A stretch of DNA of 64,000 nt, from positions 124,001-188,000 of the forward strand of contig NZ_WMIC01000005.1 of assembly GCF_009711135.1 (NCBI RefSeq). The letters run 5' to 3'. Source of the stretch: Flavobacterium sp. LC2016-01 (GTDB lineage: Bacteria > Bacteroidota > Bacteroidia > Flavobacteriales > Flavobacteriaceae). Under the pieces are notes generated by a model, which saw only the letters and a list, made by a program, of their open reading frames with translations, made no database searches and was not told the DNA's origin. How positions within the stretch are numbered: the stretch's first letter is position 1; every line of letters begins with the position of its first letter. Below, one piece after another: positions 40,925 to 48,751 of this stretch. The translations under genes and the position numbers were made by a program.

Positions 40925-41731
40925 TTATTTTAACGTTTTTGGTATCAAACATACCGGAATTGCATCCATTTTGTGCTTGTTGCTGGTGTTTAATCGTTTA
41001 TAAATTTCGAAGACAGATTTTTCTCTCCCATCAAAGTCATCTGCCGTTTTTCCTGACTCCGCGGCTAACATTGCCCATTCAAGTTCGTCATAACTTGCGC
41101 CCAATTGATCTTCATCTGTACGATTATCGCCAAATAATCCGTCTGTTGGTGCGGCAGTTAAAATTGATTGCGGAATTGCTAAAAATTCGCCTAAAGCATA
41201 AACATCCGATTTCATTAAATCAGCAATCGGACTTAAATCGACGCCGCCGTCGCCATATTTTGTATAAAATCCTACGCCAAAATCTTCAACTTTATTTCCG
41301 GTTCCGGCAACAAGTAGACCATGAATTCCTGCTAAATAATATAAAGAAGTCATTCGAATACGAGCGCGTGTATTGGCCAAAGATAAATTAACCTTTGCTT
41401 CGTCATCAGTTTTTGGAACAGAAGCCTTAAAAGCTTCAAAAGTGGCCGTTAAATCGGTTTCTGTGCTTGAAACATTAGGGAAACGTTTTTTTAATTGGTC
41501 AATATGTTCTCTTCCTCTTGAAACTTGACTTTCGGCTTGATGAATCGGCATTTCAACACATAAAACCTTTAAACCTGTCTGAGCACATAAAGTTGAGGTA
41601 ACAGCAGAATCAACTCCGCCAGAAATTCCAATTACAAAACCGTTTACTTTTGCGCGTTCAGCATAATTTTTTAGCCACTCTACAATGTGGATATTTACTT
41701 TTTCTGTTTGAATAGTACTTTTTTTAGCCAT
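40925..41731 (-). CDS. nadE: NAD(+) synthase (ammonia-dependent)
   Basis: A 268-aa enzyme that makes NAD from nicotinate adenine dinucleotide, ATP and ammonia. The PP-loop is GFVIGISGGVDSA with SGGVDS at 37-42; the ligand-binding segments include RIRMTSLYYLAGIHG, VAGTGNKVEDFGVGF and YGDGGVDLSPIADLMKSDVY. There is no glutaminase domain, so it uses free ammonia. The gene runs minus, divergent from gldB. Confidence 0.95.
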   Translation of the reverse strand: MAKKSTIQTEKVNIHIVEWLKNYAERAKVNGFVIGISGGVDSAVTSTLCAQTGLKVLCVEMPIHQAESQVSRGREHIDQLKKRFPNVSSTETDLTATFEAFKASVPKTDDEAKVNLSLANTRARIRMTSLYYLAGIHGLLVAGTGNKVEDFGVGFYTKYGDGGVDLSPIADLMKSDVYALGEFLAIPQSILTAAPTDGLFGDNRTDEDQLGASYDELEWAMLAAESGKTADDFDGREKSVFEIYKRLNTSNKHKMDAIPVCLIPKTLK

Positions 41732-41760
41732 AATAGTTCAAGTTTTAAGATACAGGGATG

Positions 41761-41768
41761 TATATTTG
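41761..41768 (+). promoter_or_regulatory. -7 promoter box for gldBC
   Basis: TATATTTG fits TAnnTTTG, giving a leader of about 60 nt before the gldB ATG. Confidence 0.45.
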
Positions 41769-41830
41769 CACAAATATTTTTAAGTATGGATTTATTTAAA
41801 TTTATGCAACACAAATCTAATTAAAATAAA

Positions 41831-42787
41831 ATGAAATTATATCGCTTTACGTTGCTTCTGTGCGTGTTTTTTTTGTCCTGTGAACAAAAAAGCAAGGTCG
41901 AAAAAGAAGTTGAAGAAATTCCGGTTGACATTAAAGTAGAACGTTTTGACAAAGCGTTTTTTGAGGCAAAACCTGAAGATCTAGGAAAATTAAAAAAGCA
42001 ATATCCTTACTTTTTTCCGGCAGGAAATGATGATGCAGTCTGGCTGCAGAAAATGCAGGAACCAATTTGGCGAGAAGTGTACAGCGAAGTGCAAAAAAAA
42101 TACAGCAATTTTGAACCAGTTCGTCAGGAATTCAATTCGCTTTTTCAGCATGTAAAATATTATTTTCCAAAAACCAAAACGCCAAAAGTAATTACCGTTA
42201 TTGGAGAAATGGATTATACTGCTAAAGCAATATATGCCGACAGTTTGGTAATTGTAGCATTAGAATTGTATTTAGGAAAAGAACATAAATTTTATGAGTT
42301 TCCAAATTATGTGAAGCAAAATTTTGAAGAGAAACAAATCATGCCAGATGTAGTTTCGAGTTTTGCTTACAGAAACATTCCTGCTTACGGCGAAAGAAAT
42401 CTGATTTCTCAGATGATTTTTGAAGGAAAGCAATTGTATGCAAAAGATTTGCTTCTGCCTGAATATTCAGATGCTGATAAAATGGGATATACGCCAGAAC
42501 AAATAAAATGGTGCGAGGAAAATGAAGCTTATATGTGGCGCTATTTTCTAGAAAAAGAAATGTTGTACAGCGATGATCCAAAACTTACAACAAGATTTAT
42601 TGCTCCAGCTCCGTTTTCTAAATTTTATTTAGAGATCGACAACGATTCGCCAGGAAGAGTAGGCGCTTGGATTGGCTGGCAGATGGTGCGTTCGTATATG
42701 AAAAATAACAACGTAACTTTGCCGGAATTATTAAAAGTTAATGCGAAAGAAATTTTCGAAAAGTCAAAATATAAACCTAAGAAATAA
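41831..42787 (+). CDS. gldB: Gliding motility lipoprotein GldB
   Basis: A 318-aa lipoprotein (lipobox LFFLSC, Cys17 in MKLYRFTLLLCVFFLSCEQK) whose N-terminal half has VDIKVERFDKAFFEAKPED and LKKQYPYFFPAG, and later YSEVQKKYSNFEPVRQEF, YALELYLGKEHKFYEFP-like VALELYLGKEHKFYEF and SPGRVGAWIGWQMVRSYM. These match GldB, required for gliding motility in F. johnsoniae and thought to assist stability of other Gld/T9SS components. It overlaps the gldC start by 1 bp, as in other flavobacteria. Confidence 0.93.
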   Translation: MKLYRFTLLLCVFFLSCEQKSKVEKEVEEIPVDIKVERFDKAFFEAKPEDLGKLKKQYPYFFPAGNDDAVWLQKMQEPIWREVYSEVQKKYSNFEPVRQEFNSLFQHVKYYFPKTKTPKVITVIGEMDYTAKAIYADSLVIVALELYLGKEHKFYEFPNYVKQNFEEKQIMPDVVSSFAYRNIPAYGERNLISQMIFEGKQLYAKDLLLPEYSDADKMGYTPEQIKWCEENEAYMWRYFLEKEMLYSDDPKLTTRFIAPAPFSKFYLEIDNDSPGRVGAWIGWQMVRSYMKNNNVTLPELLKVNAKEIFEKSKYKPKK

Positions 42788-43122
42788 TGTCAAATACAAT
42801 AAATTCAGAAATTAAATTCAATATAGAATTAGACGAAAACCGCGTTCCAGAAAAATTAACATGGAGTGCGCAGGACGGTGGTGTGCAGGCCGAAGAAGCA
42901 AAAGCAATTATGCTTTCTATCTGGGACAGCAAAGCTAAAGAAACCATGCGTATCGATTTATGGACAAAAGATATGCCGGTTGATGAAATGAAAATCTTTT
43001 TTCACCAGACTTTAGTAGCAATGGCGGATACTTTTAAGCGTGCAACAGACGACGAAAAAATGTCAGACACAATGAAAGATTTCTGTGATTATTTTGCAGA
43101 AAAACTGGAACTTACGAAGTAA
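42787..43122 (+). CDS. gldC: Gliding motility protein GldC
   Basis: A 111-aa cytoplasmic protein without a signal peptide. EIKFNIELDENRVPEKLTWS, GGVQAEEAKAIMLSIWDSK and MRIDLWTKDMPVDEMKIFFH are characteristic of GldC, encoded directly after gldB in flavobacteria and needed for full motility. Its molecular role is unclear. It is tightly coupled to gldB (1-bp overlap) and closed by an inverted-repeat terminator. Confidence 0.93.
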   Translation: MSNTINSEIKFNIELDENRVPEKLTWSAQDGGVQAEEAKAIMLSIWDSKAKETMRIDLWTKDMPVDEMKIFFHQTLVAMADTFKRATDDEKMSDTMKDFCDYFAEKLELTK

Positions 43123-43136
43123 TTAAAATTCCAATA

Positions 43137-43186
43137 TTAAAAATCCCAAATTCCAAGCATTACAATTGGAATTTGGGATTTTTTTA
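43137..43186. terminator. Inverted-repeat terminator between gldC and yihA
   Basis: AATCCCAAATTCCAA pairs perfectly over 15 bp with TTGGAATTTGGGATT around an 8-nt loop, followed by T7. It belongs to the AATTCCAAAT repeat family and serves both convergent genes. Confidence 0.85.
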
Positions 43187-43222
43187 TTGAGTATTTCTTT
43201 TCTTTCGATTAAAATTTGGAAT

Positions 43223-43843
43223 CTAAAATTGGCTGTTGTTTTTAAAAACTTCCTGATTTACTTCATCGATATAAGTCAAAAGATCTTCTTTTCCAATTGA
43301 TTCGGTCGATGAGGTAACAAAATAATGAGGCATTTCGGCCCAATTGTTAGCGTACATTTGTTTTTTGTAGGCGGCAATATGAGAGTCAATTTTTACTTTG
43401 CTGATTTTGTCGGCTTTGGTAAAAATAATGCAAAACGGAATTTCGCTTTCTCCCATGTACGACATAAATTCAATGTCAATTTTTTGAGCTTCGTGGCGAA
43501 TATCAATTAAAACAAAAGCGCACACAAGCTGTTCTCTGTTTTCAAAATAATCAGTAATAAACTGTTGGAAAACCGATTTCGTTTTTTTAGAAACTTTAGC
43601 ATAACCATAACCTGGCAAATCGACTAAAAACCAATTGTTATTGATTTTAAAGTGATTTATTAATTGTGTTTTTCCAGGTCTTCCTGATGTTTTTGCTAAA
43701 TTTTTATGATTAGTAATCATGTTGATCAACGAAGATTTACCAACGTTAGATCGGCCGATAAATGCGTATTCCGGTAAAAATTCAGCCGGGCATTTAGAAG
43801 CATCAGAATTACTGATAATAAATTCGGCAGAAGTAATTTTCAT
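43223..43843 (-). CDS. yihA: Ribosome biogenesis GTPase YihA/YsxC (EngB)
   Basis: A 206-aa TRAFAC GTPase for late assembly of the 50S subunit. G1: GRSNVGKSSLINMI; G3: VDLPGYGYAK; G4: IFTKADKISK; G5 region FVTSSTESIG. The Gly-rich linker around TSGRPGKTQLINHF is also typical of the family. It is monocistronic, between gldC and an alpha/beta hydrolase. Confidence 0.95.
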   Translation of the reverse strand: MKITSAEFIISNSDASKCPAEFLPEYAFIGRSNVGKSSLINMITNHKNLAKTSGRPGKTQLINHFKINNNWFLVDLPGYGYAKVSKKTKSVFQQFITDYFENREQLVCAFVLIDIRHEAQKIDIEFMSYMGESEIPFCIIFTKADKISKVKIDSHIAAYKKQMYANNWAEMPHYFVTSSTESIGKEDLLTYIDEVNQEVFKNNSQF

Positions 43844-43886
43844 GTTTTTTTGTTTTTAAACTTTCTTAAAAGGCGAAAGTCGTATG

Positions 43887-44651
43887 CTAAAATTTCTGCT
43901 CAGTAAGCCATTTTTCAAGAATCTCGTTGAATTCATCGGGATGTTCCATCATAGCGGCATGTCCACATTTGTCAATCCAATACAAAGTTGAATTAGGCAA
44001 TAATTTATCAAATTCTTCGGCAACATTTGGAGGTGTTACAGAATCGTTTTTACCCCAAATAATACAGGTTTCCACTGTCATTTTTGGTAAATCTTTAGCC
44101 ATATTATGACGAATTGCACTTTTAGCAATCGTTAAAGTTTTAATCAGCTTAATACGGTCATTGGCAGTTGCATACACTTCATCAATAAGTTCAGGAGTTG
44201 CAATTTTTGGGTCGTAAAATACATCTTCAGCTTTCTTTTTGATATATTCATAATCGCCTCTTCTTGGGTAACTGTCGCCCATTGCACTTTCATAAAGTCC
44301 AGAGCTTCCAGTGATTACAAGTCCGGCAACTTTTTCAGGATATAACTTTGTGTGGTACAATGCGATGTGCCCGCCCAATGAATTTCCTAATAAAATAACC
44401 TTGTCAAAACCTTTAAAAGTGATAAAGTCTTTTACGTATTTAGCAAAACTTTTTACATTAGTTTTTAAAATACTTTGTGTGTAGATTGGCAAATCCGGGA
44501 TAACAACTTTGTATCCTTTCGATGGGAAATATTGCGCTACACCATCAAAATTACTAAGGCCTCCCATTAACCCGTGTAAAATTACGATAGGAGTTCCTTC
44601 TCCAGCTTCAAAATAGCTGTATTTGCCTTCTTTTTTGTAGTGTTTGTCCAT
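43887..44651 (-). CDS. Alpha/beta hydrolase
   Basis: A 254-aa serine hydrolase. The oxyanion segment VILHGLMGGLSNF comes before the nucleophile elbow LLGNSLGGHIALYH with Ser91; the acid is in WGKNDSVTPP, and the general-base His in DKCGHAAMMEHPDEF. There is no signal peptide, so it is cytoplasmic. The substrate is unknown; the cap region (RRGDYEYIKKKAEDV) is helical. It has its own -7 box at 44679 and diverges from mraZ. Confidence 0.88.
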   Translation of the reverse strand: MDKHYKKEGKYSYFEAGEGTPIVILHGLMGGLSNFDGVAQYFPSKGYKVVIPDLPIYTQSILKTNVKSFAKYVKDFITFKGFDKVILLGNSLGGHIALYHTKLYPEKVAGLVITGSSGLYESAMGDSYPRRGDYEYIKKKAEDVFYDPKIATPELIDEVYATANDRIKLIKTLTIAKSAIRHNMAKDLPKMTVETCIIWGKNDSVTPPNVAEEFDKLLPNSTLYWIDKCGHAAMMEHPDEFNEILEKWLTEQKF

Positions 44652-44678
44652 TTAATCTTATGCCAATTTCAATTTCGA

Positions 44679-44686
44679 CAAATATA
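44679..44686 (-). promoter_or_regulatory. -7 promoter box for the alpha/beta hydrolase gene
   Basis: Minus-strand TATATTTG fits TAnnTTTG, 27 bp upstream of the ATG. Confidence 0.45.
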
Positions 44687-44927
44687 GGGTTTAATAAATA
44701 AAAATGAATTTTTGCTGCTGTTTTTTAACTAGATAATTTTTGTAGAATTTCTAAGTGGTTAAAAATCAGTTTTTAAGGTGTTTTTTAAGTAAAATAGCAA
44801 ATGTTAAGAAATCGATACAATAAGCATTTTTTTAAGAAAATTGGTGGTTATTTTTTTTGAATGATTAGCGTTATTAAGAAAACGCTAATAATAAGTTAAG
44901 GTATTGATTGTCTATTGTTTAGTTGAG

Positions 44928-44984
44928 GTGGTAGAAAAGTGGTTAAACTTATTAACAAAGTGGTATATTGTGGTAAAATGTGGT
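44928..44984 (+). promoter_or_regulatory. Array of five GTGGT boxes upstream of mraZ (probable MraZ binding site)
   Basis: GTGGT starts at 44928, 44939, 44960, 44970 and 44980, with steps of 11, 21, 10 and 10 bp, all on one helix face. Two carry the fuller AAAGTGGT. The last box ends 11 bp before the -7 box, so binding would cover the -33 region. MraZ in E. coli and Mycoplasma binds tandem TGGG / AAAGTG repeats before its own gene, so self-repression is inferred. Lone copies also occur at 44755 and 44844. Confidence 0.65.
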
Positions 44985-44995
44985 AATATTTTTTA

Positions 44996-45003
44996 TATTT
45001 TTG
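44996..45003 (+). promoter_or_regulatory. -7 promoter box for the dcw cluster
   Basis: TATTTTTG fits TAnnTTTG, 25 bp upstream of the chosen mraZ start. No clean -33 TTG at the usual distance; that place is held by the GTGGT boxes. The 376-bp gap 44652-45028 contains no gene. Confidence 0.5.
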
Positions 45004-45028
45004 TCCTATAACATCTTAATTGATTTTT

Positions 45029-45502
45029 TTGAACACAATTGTTGGAACATATGAGTGCAAAGTCGATGCTAAAGGAAGGCTAATGATGCCGGCTCCTTTG
45101 AAAAAGCAATTGGCTCCCTCTCTTCAGGACGGTTTCGTTTTGAAGCGTTCTGTTTTCCAGCCGTGTTTAGAATTATATCCAATGGAAGAATGGAACTTGA
45201 TGATGCAAAAAATCAACAAGCTGAATCGTTTTGTAAAAAAGAACAATGATTTCATTCGAAGATTTACTGCTGGTGTTAAAATGGTAGAGATTGATGCATT
45301 AGGAAGATTGCTGGTTCCAAAAGATTTAGTAGCTTTTTCAAGTATTTCTAAAGATGTTGTTTTTTCTTCTGCGGTTAATATTGTGGAAATTTGGGATAAA
45401 GATTTATACGAAAAATCAATAAGCGGCGAAGATATGGATTTTGCTGATTTAGCCGAGGAGGTAATGGGAAATATTAATGACGACGACAATGGAATATCAT
45501 AA
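45029..45502 (+). CDS. mraZ: Division/cell wall cluster transcriptional regulator MraZ
   Basis: A 157-aa DNA-binding protein with two SpoVT/AbrB-like domains: YECKVDAKGRLMMPAPLKKQ near 9-28 and MVEIDALGRLLVPKDLVAF near 85-103, both with the D-x-x-G-R-x-x-x-P signature. Family members form ring oligomers that bind direct repeats before their own gene. I start at the TTG at 45029 (MNTIVGTYECK, the family N-terminus) rather than a TTG three codons earlier. It opens the dcw operon and overlaps rsmH by 26 bp. Confidence 0.95.
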   Translation: MNTIVGTYECKVDAKGRLMMPAPLKKQLAPSLQDGFVLKRSVFQPCLELYPMEEWNLMMQKINKLNRFVKKNNDFIRRFTAGVKMVEIDALGRLLVPKDLVAFSSISKDVVFSSAVNIVEIWDKDLYEKSISGEDMDFADLAEEVMGNINDDDNGIS

Positions 45503-46385
45503 TCCGGTTTTGCTTCATCCAACAGTTGATGGTTTAAATATTAAACCAGATGGTGTGTATGTGGATGTAACCTTTGGAGGCGGCGGCCATTCAAAAGAAA
45601 TTTTGAGACGCTTGGGGCCAAATGGAAAATTATTTGCTTTTGATCAAGATGAAGATGCACTCGCAAATGCACTGCCAGATGAAAGGTTTACCTTAATTAA
45701 TGAGAACTTCAGATTTATAAAAAGATTTCTTCGTTTTCATGGTGTAAAAAGTGTTGACGGAATTTTAGCTGATTTGGGTGTTTCATCACATCAGTTTGAT
45801 GTTCCAGAGAGAGGTTTCTCAACAAGATTTGATGCCGAACTGGATATGCGGATGAGTCAGAAAAATGATTTAAATGCTTATCGGGTGGTTAACGAATATG
45901 AAGAACAGGATTTACGTCGTGTTTTTTTTGATTATGGGGAGTTGAAAAACGCGCCGGTTTTAGCCAGAACAATTGTTGAAGCAAGACAAGGTTATCCAAT
46001 CAAAACGACAGATGAGTTAAAAGAGGTTTTGGCGAAATATTTACCAGAAAGAGTTAAAAATAAAATATTGGCTCAAATTTATCAGGCGATTCGAATTGAG
46101 GTAAATCAGGAAATGGACGTTCTAAAAGAATTTATTGAGCAGTCATTGGAAATTTTAAACCCAGGCGGAAGATTCTCAGTAATCTCGTATCATTCTTTAG
46201 AAGATCGTTTGGTAAAAAGATTTATTAAAAATGGAATGTTTGAAGGAGAGCCGGAACGCGATTTTTTTGGAAATTTTTCAGTTCCATTTAAAACCATCGG
46301 AAAACTGATTGTTCCTGATGAAGCTGAAATCAAAATCAACAATAGAGCAAGAAGTGCAAAATTGAGAATTGCTGAAAAGATATAA
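45477..46385 (+). CDS. rsmH: 16S rRNA (cytosine(1402)-N(4))-methyltransferase RsmH
   Basis: A 302-aa SAM-dependent enzyme (MraW) modifying C1402 of 16S rRNA. Motifs: YHNPVLLHPTVDGLN, VDVTFGGGGHSKEILRRLG, FAFDQDEDALANA, ILADLGVSSHQFDVPERGFS, and the C-terminal FSVISYHSLEDRLVKRF with NNRARSAKLRIAEKI. Two starts (ATG 45477 and ATG 45489) are possible; the first is used. It overlaps mraZ by 26 bp, second gene of dcw. Confidence 0.95.
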   Translation: MTTTMEYHNPVLLHPTVDGLNIKPDGVYVDVTFGGGGHSKEILRRLGPNGKLFAFDQDEDALANALPDERFTLINENFRFIKRFLRFHGVKSVDGILADLGVSSHQFDVPERGFSTRFDAELDMRMSQKNDLNAYRVVNEYEEQDLRRVFFDYGELKNAPVLARTIVEARQGYPIKTTDELKEVLAKYLPERVKNKILAQIYQAIRIEVNQEMDVLKEFIEQSLEILNPGGRFSVISYHSLEDRLVKRFIKNGMFEGEPERDFFGNFSVPFKTIGKLIVPDEAEIKINNRARSAKLRIAEKI

Positions 46386-46400
46386 TATAATAGGTAAGAA

Positions 46401-46748
46401 ATGAAAAGTGGAGTATTTGGCATATTAAAAGCAAGATTTCTAATCAACGATGACGCGCTGAAAAACTGGCGATTCATAGTTTTTATCATTTTGCTTGCCA
46501 TAATAATGATTGCCAATACACAGCGATACGAACAAAAGGTTTTTGAAATTGCAAAACTGAACAATGAAGTAAAAGAATTGCGATCTGAGTTTGTAGACCG
46601 ACGTTCAGAATTAATGAAATTAAAAATGGAATCAACGATTTCGGATAAAATGCTTGAAAAACAGATTTTTCCATCAACGGTTCCTCCAATAAAAATAGAA
46701 GTTAAAAAAGAAGAAGAAAAAAGTTTCTTTAAAAGAATATGGCAGTAG
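46401..46748 (+). CDS. ftsL: FtsL-like cell division membrane protein
   Basis: A 115-aa single-pass bitopic protein: basic cytoplasmic N-terminus, membrane helix at about 25-40 (FIVFIILLAIIMIANTQ), then a heptad-type coiled coil (VFEIAKLNNEVKELRSEF, RSELMKLKMESTISDKML). Position between rsmH and the PBP and this topology identify FtsL, which links FtsQ/FtsB to FtsWI at the septum; sequence similarity is low as usual. It overlaps the PBP gene by 10 bp. Such genes are sometimes misannotated as S-adenosyl-methyltransferase. Confidence 0.85.
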   Translation: MKSGVFGILKARFLINDDALKNWRFIVFIILLAIIMIANTQRYEQKVFEIAKLNNEVKELRSEFVDRRSELMKLKMESTISDKMLEKQIFPSTVPPIKIEVKKEEEKSFFKRIWQ

Positions 46749-48751
46749 ACGATAAACATATATCCTACAGAATTTACCTCGTAGCAGTTTTCATCTTCGT
46801 GATGGCAATTGCTATTGTCGTTAAATTAACCAATATTCAGTGGGTTGAAGGGGATCATTATAGACAACTGGCAAAACAGCGTACGGTCAGAAATTTTATT
46901 ATTCCAGCAAACAAAGGAAATATTTATTCGGCTGACGGAAGTTTATTGGCAACGTCAATTCCAAATTACGAGATTCGTTTTGATGCAAAAGCGCCAAAAC
47001 AGGAAACTTTTGAAAAATATGTAAAAGTATTATCAGATTCATTGGCTACAGTTTTGGACAGACCTGCTGGTTATTACGAACAGGAATTAAGAAAAGCCAG
47101 AGCAAATAAAAATCGTTATTATTTGATTGCCCGTAAATTAAGCTATACGGAATACGTTAAAATTAAAGGTTTTCCGTTATTTAATTTAGGTGCTTTTAAA
47201 GGCGGAATCATAATTGAACAAGAAACGGTTAGAAAACATCCGATAGGAAAAATTGCAGAAAGAACAATTGGTTACGACAAAATTGATCCAGCAACAGGAG
47301 TAGAAGTTGGAAAAGGAATCGAATGGGCTTTTAAAAGTTATTTGAACGGAAAAGACGGTAAAATTCTAAAACAAAAAATTGCAAAAGGCCAATGGAAACC
47401 AATTCGTGACGTAAACGAAGTAGATCCAATTGATGGTTATGATGTAATTTCTACGATAGATGTTTTTATTCAGGATATTGCACATCATGCTTTATTAAAA
47501 CAGTTGGAAGAATATGAAGCAGATCATGGCTGTGTGGTTGTAATGGAAACCGAAACAGGTCATGTAAAAGCAATTTCGAATTTAGGAAGACAGGAAGACG
47601 GATCTTACATTGAGACTACAAACTATGCGGTAGCAGAATCTCACGAACCAGGATCAACTTTTAAATTGGTTGATTTAATGGCGATTTTAGAAGATAAAGT
47701 TGCGGACACAAGCACGGTATATGATAGTCATAACGGTATAATTAAATATTACGGGCGCTCGGTTCGCGATTCGCACAACGGAGGTTACGGAAAAGTTTCT
47801 TTGGCTCGTGGATTTGAACTTTCGTCAAATACAGTTATGGTTCAGGCGGTTTATGATAATTACAAAAATAACCCATCAAAATTTGTTGATCACATAAAGA
47901 ATTTTGGACTGGATAAGACTTTAGGATTGCATTTTAAAGGAGAAGGAAGAGCAATTATTCCTCATCCAAAAGATAAAAACTGGTCAGGAGTTTCGCTTCC
48001 GTGGATGGCTTTTGGTTATGGAGTTTCGGTTACGCCAATGCAGACTTTGACATTATATAATGCAGTTGCAAATAATGGTGTAATGGTGAAACCGCAATTT
48101 GTATCGGAAATTAAAGAATGGAATAAAACCATTAAAACGTTTGATACAGAAGTAATCAATCCAAAGATTTGTTCACCGGAAACGCTTAAAAAGGTTAGAG
48201 CAGTTTTGCAAAATGTGGTAAAAAAAGGAACGGGTTCTAAGTTGTATTCGAAAGATTTTTCGATGGCAGGAAAAACAGGAACAGCTATGGTAAATTATGG
48301 TAAGGCAGGAAGAGAAGGAATGTATTATGCTTCTTCTTTCGCTGGATATTTTCCGGCAGATCATCCTAAATATTCTTGTATTGTAGTGGTTCATAAGCCA
48401 AATACCGCTAATAATAATTATTACGGAGCAGATGTTGCGGGACCGGTTTTTAAAAGAATTGCCCAAAAAATATTTACAGATGCACCTTCGACAAATAAAA
48501 TAAAACAGCTGGATTCTAAAATTCCGAAACAAGAAATCAGTTATGAAAAATATGATTTGGAATCAAGAAAAAAAACAAATCAGATTCCAAATTTAAAAGG
48601 AATGCCAGGAATGGATGCGGTGGCTTTATTGGAAAATCTTAATGCTAAGATAAAAGTAAAAGTTATTGGTGTTGGAAAGGTGAAAAAGCAATCTATTCAG
48701 GCAGGAGAAACTATAATTAAAAACACAACTATAGTATTAGAATTATCGTGA
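46739..48751 (+). CDS. ftsI: Class B penicillin-binding protein (FtsI/PBP3-type) with PASTA domain
   Basis: A 670-aa septal D,D-transpeptidase. Membrane anchor at 12-30, the dimer domain in the first 250 residues (SADGSLLATSIPNYEIRFD, QETVRKHPIGKIAER), then transpeptidase motifs: EPGSTFKLVD with Ser306 and Lys309, ELSSNTVM (SxN) and MAGKTGTAMV (KTG). A C-terminal PASTA domain begins near NQIPNLKGMPGMDA (residue 615). PASTA-bearing FtsI is usual for Bacteroidetes. It overlaps murE by 4 bp (GTGA). Confidence 0.93.
   Translation: MAVDDKHISYRIYLVAVFIFVMAIAIVVKLTNIQWVEGDHYRQLAKQRTVRNFIIPANKGNIYSADGSLLATSIPNYEIRFDAKAPKQETFEKYVKVLSDSLATVLDRPAGYYEQELRKARANKNRYYLIARKLSYTEYVKIKGFPLFNLGAFKGGIIIEQETVRKHPIGKIAERTIGYDKIDPATGVEVGKGIEWAFKSYLNGKDGKILKQKIAKGQWKPIRDVNEVDPIDGYDVISTIDVFIQDIAHHALLKQLEEYEADHGCVVVMETETGHVKAISNLGRQEDGSYIETTNYAVAESHEPGSTFKLVDLMAILEDKVADTSTVYDSHNGIIKYYGRSVRDSHNGGYGKVSLARGFELSSNTVMVQAVYDNYKNNPSKFVDHIKNFGLDKTLGLHFKGEGRAIIPHPKDKNWSGVSLPWMAFGYGVSVTPMQTLTLYNAVANNGVMVKPQFVSEIKEWNKTIKTFDTEVINPKICSPETLKKVRAVLQNVVKKGTGSKLYSKDFSMAGKTGTAMVNYGKAGREGMYYASSFAGYFPADHPKYSCIVVVHKPNTANNNYYGADVAGPVFKRIAQKIFTDAPSTNKIKQLDSKIPKQEISYEKYDLESRKKTNQIPNLKGMPGMDAVALLENLNAKIKVKVIGVGKVKKQSIQAGETIIKNTTIVLELS

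Noticed and set aside
40912..41391. 159-codon plus-strand frame opposite nadE
   Set aside because: It lies antisense to the conserved nadE coding region, has low-complexity composition (His, Arg, Leu) and no recognisable domain.
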